A stretch of 64,000 bases of DNA from assembly GCF_036898095.1 (NCBI RefSeq), contig NC_090739.1:63874747-63938746 (forward strand), in the 5' to 3' direction. Both the position numbers and the translations under genes were made by a program. Positions 33,350 to 43,269 of the stretch are shown in pieces (position 1 is the first letter of the stretch; the number at the start of each line of letters is the position of its first letter). The DNA is from Palaemon carinicauda (Eukaryota; Arthropoda; Malacostraca; Decapoda; Palaemonidae). A model generated the notes under the pieces. It had not been told where the DNA came from, did not search any database, and saw only the letters and a list, made by a program, of their open reading frames with translations.

Positions 33350-33828
33350 GGAATGGTTCCAGGAGAGTGCGCAGGTGGTACACCTGGCTACTCAATCTGC
33401 GATTGCCGCGAGTTTTGAAATTTCTGTCGGACGTCAGGGACGTACTGTATAGCTATATATATAACTACCGGCTAAGTCAGATGTTTAAAAGTAGAGGATT
33501 AAGACCGGCGACAACCGTTCACAATCCAAGCCAAAAGCGAAGTGAAGCACAGTCACAGGTGTGCGAATGAGAGGGGTAGCTAGCTAGCCCCCTACCACCC
33601 GTTAACTAGCAGAATGGGTAGTTAACCCTAGCTAAATTGTAATGGCTCAACCTTTCAGCTTTGTCGAAAGAAATACCCCTATAAATAGCGTTGGTTTGTA
33701 TTCCAGTTATGGAACAAAGTGCCATTAATTACAAGAAAAATCCCCAACACCCACTATAAAAATATTTGAACTGAAGAGAGGACAAATGTAAAGTAAACTA
33801 ACTTACATGATTACTTGTGTATATTTAC

Positions 33829-33982
33829 CTTCCTTGTTCAAGCATAACTGCATCCTTGCCCCATCCCAACTCTGCCAGGTGATATAGTAGTGATGTTCCA
33901 ACCATTCCTCCACCACATATTACAACTTTAGCTTTCTTGGGAGGAGTTTCATTCATGGGTATCGTTGATGATAAAAAAGGGC
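33829..33982 (-). CDS. Host gene exon: FAD-binding N-terminus of DMGDH/SARDH/PDPR-family oxidoreductase
   Basis: A 154-nt exon bounded on the minus strand by the acceptor CTTTCTTCTCCAG and the donor GTAAAT. After two bases completing an upstream codon it encodes 50 codons, then two bases (AG) that join the A of the exon at 10351 to make Arg. The peptide has KAKVVICGGGMVGTSLLYHL then ELGWGKDAVMLEQGR: beta-strand, GGGxxG dinucleotide loop, helix and the acidic strand end typical of FAD Rossmann folds. The GGGxxGTS and GW-K---LEQGR text is closest to PDPR among the family (from memory). An in-frame Met at codon 9 could be a start, but the acceptor suggests an upstream exon, perhaps with a mitochondrial targeting peptide, outside what I can identify. 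Confidence 0.88.
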
Positions 33983-34163
33983 CTGGAGAAGAAAGGATTA
34001 CATTGTAACATGAATACAAAAAACGAAATGATGATTAACCGTGAACAATAGGTGAGCCACTGCTGGTACTAATTTTGACCTTGGATGTACAGTACAGTAC
34101 AGTATAGGCTACATTAGCCTATGGGCAGACCACCGTTTTTGTTTGTACATTATCAAAAACTTT

Positions 34164-36715
34164 TACATACATACATACATACATATATATACCAAAGGCA
34201 CTTCCCCCAATTTTGGGGGGTAGCCGACAACAACAAGAAACAAAACAAAAAAGGGGACCTCTACTCTCTACGTTCCTCCAGCCTAACCAGGGACTCAGCC
34301 GAGTTCAGCTGGTACTGCTAGGGTGCCACAGCCCAACCTCCCACATTTCCACCACAGATGAAGCTTCATACTGCTGAGTCCCCTACTGCTGCTACCTCCG
34401 CGGTCATCTAAGGCACTGGAGGAAGCAGCAGGGCCTACCGGAACTGCGTCACAATCGCTCGCCATTCATTCCTATTTCTAGCACGCTCTCTTGCCTCTCT
34501 CACATCTATCCTCCTATCACCCAGAGCTTTCTTCACACCATCCATCCACCCAAACCTTGGCCTTCCTCTTGTACTTCTCCCATCAACTCTTGCATTCATC
34601 ACCTTCTTTAGCAGACAGCCATTTTCCATTCTCTCAACATGGCCAAACCACCTCAACACATTCATATCCACTCTAGCCGCTAACTCATTTCTTACACCCG
34701 TTCTCACCCTCACCACTTCGTTCCTAACCCTATCTACTCGAGATACACCAGCCATACTCCTCAGACACCATCTCAAACACATTCAATTTCTGTCTCTCCA
34801 TCACTTTCATTCCCCACAACTCCGATCCATACATCACAGTTGGTACAATCACTTTCTCATATAGAATCATTCTTGCCCAACCCTCTATTTTTTACTACTC
34901 CCTTAACTGCCCCCAACACTTTGCAACCTTCATTCACTCTCTGACGTACATCTGCTTCCACTCCACCATTTGCTGCAACAACAGACCCCAAGTACTTAAA
35001 CTGATCCACCTCCTCAAGTAACTCTCCATTCAACATGACATTCAACCTTGCACCACCTTCCCTTCTCGTACATCTCATAACCTTACTCTTACCCACATTA
35101 ACTCTCAACTTCCTTCTCTCACAAACCCTTCCAAATTCTGTCACTAGTCGGTCAAGCTTCTCTTCATGTGTCTGCTACCAGTACAGTATCATCCGCAAAC
35201 AACAACTTGTATTTACCTCCCATTCATGATCATTCTCGCCTACCAGTTTTAATCCTCGTCCAAGCACTCGAGCATTCACCTCTCTCACCACTCCATCAAC
35301 ATACAAGTTAAACAACCACGGCGACATCACACATCCCTGTCTCAGCCCCACTCTCACCGGAAACCAATCGCTCACTTCCTTTCCTATTCTAACACATGCT
35401 TTACTACCTTTGTAGAAACTTTTCACTGCTTGCAACAACCTTCCACCAACTCCATATAACCTCATCACATTCCACATTGCTTCCCTATCAACTCTATCAT
35501 ATGCTTTCTCCAGATCCATAAACGCAACATACACCTCCTTACCTTTTGCTAAATATTTCTCGCATATCTGCCTAACTGTAAAAATCTGATTCATACAACC
35601 CCTACCTCTTCTAAAACCACCCTGTACTTCCAAGATTGCATTCTCTGTTTTATCCTTAATCCTATTAATCAGTACTCTACCATACACTTTTCCAACTACA
35701 CTCAACAAACTAATACCTCTTGAATTACAACACTCAAGCACATCTCCCTTACCCTTATATAGTAGTACAATACATGCACAGACCCAATCTACTGGTACCA
35801 TTGACAACACAAAACACACATTAAACAATCTCACCAACCATACAAGTACAGTCACACCCCCTTCCTTCAACATCTCAGCTTTCACACCATCCATACCAGA
35901 TGCTTTTCCTACTCTCGTTTCATCTAGTGCTCTCCTCACTTCCTCTATTGTAATCTCTCTCTCATTCTCATCTCCCATCACTGGCACCTCAACACCTGGA
36001 ACAGCAATTATATCTGCCTCCCTATCATCCTCAACATTCAGCAAACTTTCAAAATATTCCGCCCACCTTTTCCTTGCCTCCTCTCCTTTTAACAACCTTC
36101 CATTTCCATCTTTCACTGTCTCTTCAATTCTTGCGCCGGCCTTCCTTACTCTCTTCACTTCTTTCCAAAACTTCTTATTCTCTCCATATGACTGACCCAG
36201 TCCCTGACCCCACCTCAGGTCAGCTGCTCTCTTTGCCTCACGTACCTTGCGCTTTACTTCCACCTTTTGCTCTCTATATTTTTCATACTTCTCTATACTA
36301 TTACTCTGCAGCCATTCTTCAAAAGCCCTCTTTTTCTCTTCCACTTTTACCTTCACTCCTTCATTCCACCATTCACTGCCCTTCCTCATGCTGCCTCCAA
36401 CAACCTTCTTTCCACATACATCACTTGCAATCCCAACAAAATTTTCTTTTGCTAACTTCCACTCCTCCTCTAAATTACCAGTTTCTCTTACTCTCACCTC
36501 GTCATATGCCATTTTCAACCTTTCCTGATATTTACTTTTTACCCCCGGTTTTATTAGCTCTTCAACCCTCACTAGCTCCCTTTTACATCCACCTACTCTA
36601 TTCCCCCACTCTTTTGCTACAACTAATTTTCCTTCCACCAAAAAATGATCAGACATACCGTTAGCCATACCCCTAAACACGTGCACGTCTTTCAATCTTC
36701 CAAACATTCTTTTAT
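34164..36715 (-). mobile_element. RTE-like LINE, 5'-truncated
   Basis: About 2.55 kb. The 3' end (left side) finishes in a (CATA)n tract at 34164-34190, the short tandem tail common in RTE-clade LINEs. The 5' end is cut inside the endonuclease domain at about 36710, roughly 50 bp from DIRS2. It is 5' truncated, as expected for target-primed reverse transcription. The copy at 4970-5550 belongs to the same family. Confidence 0.82.
34435..36707 (-). pseudogene. LINE ORF2 pseudogene (end of endonuclease, RT, C-terminal domain)
   Basis: The frame 36707-35175 (510 codons) starts with the last endonuclease motif (MSDHFLV), then a helical linker, RT motifs GKASGMDGVKAEML, GGFRRGRGCMNQIF, MDLEKAYDRVDREA and VGLRQGCVMSPWLFN. 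The catalytic FADD box is legible at about 35185-35198 but in a shifted frame, so a one-base change disrupts the protein just before its active site. A second shift follows at about 35170. The frame 35144-34857 continues (KLRVNVGKSKVM, DQFKYLGS) and 34782-34435 gives the C-terminal RWFGHVERM and RGRPRFGWMDGV motifs. The protein is inactive as it stands. Confidence 0.88.
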
Positions 36716-37014
36716 TCTTTTATATTTTCATAAAATATAAAATTACTATCTTATATCAACAAAATGTTATTTTCATTAGTAAAATAAATTTTTGAATATA
36801 CTTACCCGATGATCATGTAGCTGTCAACTCTGTTGCCCGACAGAAATCTACGGTCGGGATACGCCAGCGATCGCTATACAGGTGGGGGTGTACACAACAG
36901 CGCCATCTGTGAGCAGGTACTCAAGTACTTCTTGTCAACAAGAACTCAATTTTCTCCTCGGTCCACTGGTTCTCTATGGGGAGGAAGGGCGGGTCCTTAA
37001 ATTCATGATCATCG

Positions 37015-37100
37015 GGTAAGTATATTCAAAAATTTATTTTACTAATGAAAATAACATTTTTCAATATTAATCTTACCCGATGATCATGTAGCTGATTCAC
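37015..37100. repeat. Internal complementary region of DIRS2
   Basis: GTAAGTATATTCAAAAATTT (complement of the left end) runs into TTTTTCAATATTAATCTTAC (complement of the right end). Confidence 0.85.
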
Positions 37101-38910
37101 ACCCAGGGTGGTGGGTGGAGACCAGCATACATGTTAACAAAGAAGCTAAGTATCCCGTATTTCATTTTATTAGTTATTCAAAAATAACATAAAATAAATA
37201 AGTACCTGGTAAGGAAGACGACTTGAACCATTACTCTGCCTTTATTAAGTACGTCTTCCTTACTGAGCGTAGCGGTCCTCTTAGGATGCTGAACGACTCT
37301 TAGGTGCTGAAGTATCAAGGGCTGCAACCCATACTAAAGGACCTCATCACAACCTCTAACCTCGGCGCTTCTCAAGAAAGAATTGACCACCCGCCAAATC
37401 AACAAGGATGCGGAAGGCTTCTTAGCCGACCGTACAACCCATAAAAAGTATTCAAGAGAAAGGTTAAAAAGGTTATGGGATTATGGGAATGTAGTGGCTG
37501 AGCCCTCACCTACTACTGCACTCGCTGCTACGAATGGTCCCAGGGTGTAGCAGTTCTCGTAAAGAGACTGGACATCTTTGAGATAGAATGATGCGAACAC
37601 TGACTTGCTTCTCCAATAGGTTGCATCCATAACACTCTGCAGAGAACGGTTCTGTTTGAAGGCCACTGAAGTAGCCACAGCTCTCACTTCATGTGTCCTT
37701 ACCTTCAGCAAAGCAAGGTCTTCTTCCTTCAGATGAGAATGTGCTTCCCTAATCAGAAGCCTGATGTACAGTAGGGTCCCGAATTATGCGAGAATTTGGT
37801 CGATTAATGACCTCGTGTAAATGGAAAATCGCGAATTTCGAAACACAACTAACAGAAATAATTCCATTGTGGCCATGGCAACCAGCAATTTGCCTATTCA
37901 AATGTGTTTACTACCCATTTCCAATACTTTCTTTGTACTATACTGTATTTCTTTATAATATCAAATTGTTTTTGTAAATAAATAAAACATTTAATATACT
38001 TTAAAGTTCTAATAACTTGAAAAATGGTTAAAATTACAACCAGGATAGGTGTAAACACCATATATTTCCCGTTATAACACAACCCAAAATACAGACAAAT
38101 TTTAATGTTTGTCATATCTATTGTATAATACAACTGGTGAATAGCAAAACCATCACTCTATAGACTAGCTTGTTGTATGATTGAAAATCCAGAATTATCA
38201 AAATAAAGGCGATTTTATATCATGCGTTTCCTAAACACGCTAAAAAGCACAATAGAAAACGACAACCAATGTTTTGTTTACGTTTATCTCTGATCACAAC
38301 GAAGAAACAGACGCATTTATACATCTGTGTTTTTGAATTGACAGCAATTTTACCAAGTATAGATTAAATGTTGAATTTGTTATTACCAATGTTCTAATTA
38401 TTTTTTATTAGAACTTTCAAATAAATGAAATGAATGCCATTTATGAAACGTTTTTCTTTATGATGCCGCCTGAAACGGAAACCTTCCATTTGTTTACGCT
38501 CCATCTTCGATCATAATAAACAAACGAATGTATTAAACACACATGATCTAAGTCATAACTAATGATATTACAAACAATTTAGTAAACATTATGTTATTAC
38601 AAATATTTTACTTACCGTATCCATATAAATTCCTAAATTCGTAGCAAAGCTGGAAATTTTTTTTCCTTATGCGTTTAATCCACAATAGCAAACAGCCGCT
38701 AATGACAGAGTGATAACTTACGATAATTCTAAACTGTTACGAAAGATAATTGTCCTTTCCATATCCAAAATACTTTTCCTAACTTCAGTTATAAGTCAAC
38801 TTGTACCCACCTCAATTATGGATCCATATGCAAAAAATAGGTAAAAGAAGAAAGTACTAGGCCTATTTCTAAAGTCACCGAACAATTAGGTTACCGCTAT
38901 AACGTTCGAT

Positions 38911-38940
38911 GAGAGAGAGAGAGAGAGGAGAGAGAGAGAG

Positions 38941-39007
<67 letters not shown>
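38911..39007. repeat. (GA)n microsatellite in A copy 3
   Basis: An AG tract with periodic GG interruptions, longer than the 70-bp tract in copy 2. Confidence 0.95.
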
Positions 39008-39009
<2 letters not shown>

Positions 39010-39456
39010 TGATTTTAAAGTACTAAACAATAAATATGATAGGTTATAACACATTGGTGTTTATGTAATATTAACTGTATAGATGGTTTGAATAAGTTAA
39101 GAAATGGTGTAAACAATTCTTTGTTATTGTATTCGCGCGGAAGCTAGACATCAGCTGATGTGATCACAGCCAAAAGTAAAATAAAAATAAGTTAGCAATA
39201 CTCGATTTTTAAAACACACCCGAAATTTAACAACATAAGTACAATGTTTATTATAGCGCAATTGACATTTAAAGAGTAAAAATTTTCTGGAATAGAATGG
39301 TGTTTCCTAAAAAATAGTGGTTTGCGGACGAAATCGGTTACCGTATTTTAAGCTATGATTGAAATGGATGTATACACGGTATAATTTTTTCGTTTTGTAT
39401 TTAATTGACACTTCAAGAAAACCGATTTTGGTTTCTTCATCTATTTGTAAGTATTG

Positions 39457-39462
<6 letters not shown>

Positions 39463-39531
<69 letters not shown>
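39463..39531. repeat. (GA)n microsatellite in A copy 3
   Basis: An AG tract with a single GG interruption near its centre. Confidence 0.95.
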
Positions 39532-39535
<4 letters not shown>

Positions 39536-39907
39536 GACGCAGAAGGTTACAGACCTAGAACAGGGGAGGATGAAGGTGGGGGAAGTGATGAGATAGGCTG
39601 GGTGGACTCGCAGGGGAGACGGTAGGAGACGGGGGAAGGGGGGATTTGGTTGCCAGTGGCTAAAAATAGATTCTGAAAGACGGTAAAGGGAAAAACGAAT
39701 CCCATCGAATAAACAGAATAAGGAAAGGGAATAAGATCCAGAGGAATAATAGATATAATGGAATGAAAATGACTAGATGGTGTTAGTTGTGATAAGAATA
39801 ATTTAGATATTTGAAATAAGAGTGTCTGAGGAGGTATAGAAGGAATTCGTGATAAATATAGAGGAATATCAAAGGATACAGTTAGTTTGCATTAAAGGGT
39901 TTGTTAT

Positions 39908-40029
39908 CGTTTATCGGCAGTGAATAGCCTAAACTTCGGTAACGAGTCGTCAATATTTTGTCATATTTTAAACAGTATACATTTGATTTGCAAACATTGG
40001 TTTTGTAGAGTAGACGGTAAAATAAAATC

Positions 40030-40076
<47 letters not shown>

Positions 40077-40084
40077 TCTGCCAT

Positions 40085-40148
<64 letters not shown>

Positions 40149-40280
40149 CCTAGATTTTATTTTACCGTCTACTCTACAAAACCAATGTTTGCAAATCAAA
40201 TGTATAGCCTACTGTTTAAAATATGACAAAATATTGACGACTCGTTACCGAAGTTTAGGCTATTCACTGCCGATAAACGA
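39908..40280. repeat. Long palindrome in A copy 3
   Basis: Left arm 39908-40073 (TCGTTTATCGGCAGTGAATA onward, ending in GA repeats). Spacer of about 15 bases. Right arm 40089-40280 (CT repeats, then the inverted unique text ending CGATAAACGA). The arms match almost perfectly except for a five-base GCCTA insertion in the right arm. Copy 2 lacks the right unique arm. Confidence 0.93.
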
Positions 40281-41381
40281 ACCCAGTCTACTCGTGAAAA
40301 CCTTGAACGCCCAGAGGGAAAAATAAGGCTTTTAAATATACTGTACTAAACAAAAATAATGCTTTAATATACCATCATTAACACTACCATTACAATTATC
40401 GTAAGGTTGGAGAAAGATAAAGATTGCCGAGAACGTAACCACATTTCTGTTTACATTTTGTCAGCTGGACTCGCACAGTTAACAGTTGATTTCATTGTTG
40501 ATGTGGAATGTTATCCTTAAATAGGCTATTCATTATGAAATTATGTTAATGAAATGTAATGTTAATATTGTTTTGTAACATTTATTATAAATCACCGTAT
40601 TTAGGGCTACCAATATACTTAAAAAGACTATAGATTTGATACATTTTGTAGTGCTTGACTCGCGAACTTTGAACAGCCTCGTGGATACAGAAAATTTATT
40701 TTTGAAAAATAGCGATCGTGGAAAAGGGGAATCGTGTAATTCGAACACGCTTAATTCGGGACCCTACTGTAGTAAGAAACTGAGTTCTTAGACATTGGAA
40801 GAGAAGGCTTCTTGATAGCACACCATAAGGCTTCTGATTGTCCTCGTAAAGGTTTTGACCTTTTTAGATAGTACCTAAGAGCTCTAACTGGGCAAAGTAC
40901 TCTCTCCAGTTCGTTCCCCACCAAGTTGGACAGGCTTGGGATCTCGAACGACTTAGGCCAAGGACGTGAAGGAAGCTCGTTTTTAGCAAAAAACCGAGCT
41001 GCAAGGAACATGTAGCCGTTTCAGATGTGAAAACTATGTTCCTGCTGAAGGCGTGGATCTCACTTACTCTTTTAGCTGTTGCCAAGCACACGAGGAAAAG
41101 AGTTTTTAATGTGAGGTCCTTAAAAGAGGCTGATTGGAGAGGTTCAAATCTTGATGACATAAGGAACCTTAGGACCACGTCTAGATTCCAGCCTGGAGTG
41201 GACAACCGACGTTCCTTTGAGGTCTCAAAAGACCTAAGGAGGTCCTGTAGATCTTTGTTGGTGGAAAGATCCAAGCCTCTGTGGCGGAAAACCGCTGCCA
41301 ACATACTTCTGTAGCCCTTGATCGTAGGAGCTGAAAGGGATCTTACGTTCCTTAGATGTAACAGGAAGTCAGCAATCTGGG

Positions 41382-42971
41382 TTACAGTGGTACTGGTTGA
41401 GGAAACTGCATTGGCCTTGCACCAGCTTCGGAAGACTTCCCATTTAGACTGATAGACTCTGAGAGTGGATGTCCTCCTTGCTCTGGCAATCGCTCTGGCT
41501 GCCTCCTTCGAAAAGCCTCTAGCTCTTGAGAGTCTTTCGATAGTCTGAAGGCAGTCAGACGAAGAGCGTGGAGGTTTGGGTGTACCTTCTTTACGTGAGG
41601 TTGACGTAGAAGGTCCACTCTTAGAGGAAGAGTCCTGGGAATGTCGACCAGCCATTGCAGTACCTCTGTGAACCATTCTCTCGCGGGCCAGAGGGGAGCA
41701 ACCAACGTCAGCCGTGTCCCTTTGTGAGAGGCGAACTTCTGAAGTACCCTGTTGACAATCTTGAACGGCGGGAATGCATACAGGTCGAGATGGGACCAAT
41801 CCAGCAGAAAAGCATCCACGTGAACTGCTGCTGGGTCTGGAATCGGAGAACAATACAACGGGAGCCTCTAGGTCATCGAGGTAGCGAACAGATCTATGGT
41901 TGGCTGACCCCACAGGGCCCAAAGTCTGCTGCAAACATTCTTGTGAAGGGTCCACTCTGTGGGGATGACCTGACCCTTCCGGCTGAGGCGATCTGCCATG
42001 ACATTCATATCGCCCTGAATGAACCTCGTTACCAGCGTGAGCTTTCGATCTTTTGACCAGATGAGGAGGTCCCTTGCGATCTAGAACAACTTCCTCGAAT
42101 GAGTCCCTCCCTGCTTGGAGATGTAAGCCAAGGCTGTGGTGTTGTCGGAGTCCACCTCCACCACCTTGTTTAGCTGGAGGGACATGAAGTTTATCAAGGC
42201 CAGATGAACCGCCAACAACTCCTTGCAATTGATGTGAAGTGTCCTTTGCTCCTGATTCCATGTTCCCGAGCATTCCTGTCCGTCCAATGTCGCACCCCAG
42301 CCCGTGTCTGATGCGTCCGAGAAGAGACGGCGGTCGGGGTTCTGAACAGCCAAAGGTAGACCTTCCTTGAGAAGAAAGCTGTTCTTCCACCACGTTAGAG
42401 TAGACCTCATCTCTTCGGAAACAGGAACTGAGACCGTCTCTAGCGTCATGTCCTTTATCCAGTGAGCAGCTAGATGATACTGAAGGGGGCGGAGGTGGAG
42501 TCTCCCTAACTCGATGAACAGGGCCAGCGATGAAAGTGTCCCTGTTAGACTCATCCACTGCCTGACTGAGCATCGGTTCCTTCTCAGCATGCTCTGGATG
42601 CATTCTAGGGCTTGGTTGATCCCTGGGGCCGACGGAAAATCCCGAAAAACTCGACTCTGAATCTCCATACCCAGGTAGACAATGGTCTGGGATGGGACGA
42701 GCTGGGACTTCTCTAAATTGACCAGGAGGCCCAGTTCCTTGGTCAGATCCATAGTCCATCTGAGATTCTCCAGACAGCGACGACTTGTGGGAGCTCTTAA
42801 AAGCCAGTCGTCTGACGGAGCCGGACACAGGATCATGGTACTGCTGCACAGTCTGTGAACTGTCAACCATGGGGAAGCGAGGAAGTACAGCGACAACCCG
42901 AAACTGTCTAGACTGTCTGGGTAGTACAGACAACTCCTTATCGGGTTGCTGAGGTTGCCGCACTGCGTCAC
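41382..42971 (-). pseudogene. RT (C-terminal), RNase H and methyltransferase-like pseudogene of DIRS2
   Basis: The frame 42971-42081 opens in RT at a degenerate catalytic box (PSDDWLL, normally YLDDW), continues through the thumb (LGLLVNLEKSQL, YLGMEIQS) and into RNase H (LFSDASDTGWGATL, INCKELLAVHLA, VDSDNTTALAYIS). The frame 41858-41382 carries the methyltransferase-like segment with DLYAFPPFKIVNRVLQKF and VAPLWPAREWF. The RT palm upstream of the box is absent; gag-like sequence abuts at about 43020. At least two frame changes are present. Confidence 0.8.
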
Positions 42972-43269
42972 AACAAGTCACCTCTGCTGATTGTTGAACG
43001 TCTTCCCAGTGACACACTGACTCCGTAAAAAAAAAAATTTTCTATCAAGGACTAAGCTTGGACTGCATGTCTTGCAACAAAGCTCAAGGTCTATGGGAGC
43101 AGGTGTGGCAACAGACGGGGTTAGCGACTGAAGCGGAACCATTTACCCTCCCTGGAAGCATGTTATGCTTAAATAAAAGTCCATAGGAGGCTAAGCAGCT
43201 TAAGGCTCCTCTCCAAATGACAGAGTCCTCAAGGGAATATCAGAAGGAGGGAGAACAGCACTTTCTCAT

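Larger units (their letters stand above)
20350..33491 (-). mobile_element. DIRS-type retrotransposon DIRS3, nested in E3 and interrupted by a retroposon and DIRS-D
   Basis: The left terminus (ATAAAATAAATTTTTT, CATACTTACCCGGTAG) and right terminus (33350-33491, ending CTAAGTCAGATGTTTAAAA) are long inverted repeats. They include the shared CAGGTGTACCACCTG-type block and the GGACGTCAGGGACGT block. E3 sequence resumes on both sides. Removing DIRS-D and the retroposon at 23108-23707 leaves about 6.7 kb, close to the 6.5 kb of DIRS2, to which it is related. Coding modules are broken. Confidence 0.8.
12985..33717 (-). mobile_element. DIRS-type retrotransposon E3, interrupted by DIRS3
   Basis: The left terminus (ATGACAAATTTTGAAG onward) and right terminus (33520-33717, ending GGAACAAA) are inverted repeats shared with E4. 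A second copy of both end sequences, joined head to head, forms an internal complementary region at 13195-13270. Minus-strand order from the right is gag, RT-RNase H-methyltransferase-like, then tyrosine recombinase, as in DIRS1-like elements. DIRS3 (20350-33491) interrupts it near the 5' end. Without passengers the element is about 7.6 kb. All frames are broken, so it is old. Confidence 0.8.
10352..33828 (-). other. Host intron of 23,477 bp, about 99% transposon
   Basis: The intron runs from the GTAAAT donor after the exon at 33829-33982 to the AG at 10352-10353. Its contents are a Tigger element (10468-12972) and DIRS E3 with its nested passengers (12985-33717). The sequence not in these elements is about 111 bp beside the donor, 116 bp beside the acceptor and 12 bp between the two elements, so the ancestral intron was roughly 240 bp. 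Confidence 0.8.
37768..40769 (+). mobile_element. Non-autonomous TIR element, family A copy 3 (complete, 3002 bp)
   Basis: It has the same CAGTAGGGTCCCG termini as copy 2, flanked by TA at 37766-37767 and 40770-40771. It is nearly identical to copy 2 along its length except for microsatellite lengths and an extra 150-bp-plus inverted arm at 40089-40280. It sits inside the DIRS2 recombinase gene. No transposase is encoded. Confidence 0.9.
37481..41560 (-). pseudogene. Tyrosine recombinase gene of DIRS2, split by family A copy 3
   Basis: The N-terminal part (about 41560-40990) has SAM-like text (LSAPTIKGYRSMLAAVFRHR) and the first catalytic Arg (CLATAKRVSEIHAFS). A one-base loss in a T run near 40985-41000 shifts to the frame ending VLCPVRALRYYLKRS (to 40772). 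After the A copy, 37765-37481 supplies THEVRAVATSVAF (HxxR), the Trp and SVFASFYL (nucleophile Tyr). Removing copy A and one TA makes the coding text continuous across the joint, so that insertion broke an otherwise nearly intact gene. Confidence 0.82.

Noticed and set aside
36074..36664. 196-codon plus-strand ORF
   Set aside because: Antisense shadow of the LINE ORF2 at 35175-36707.
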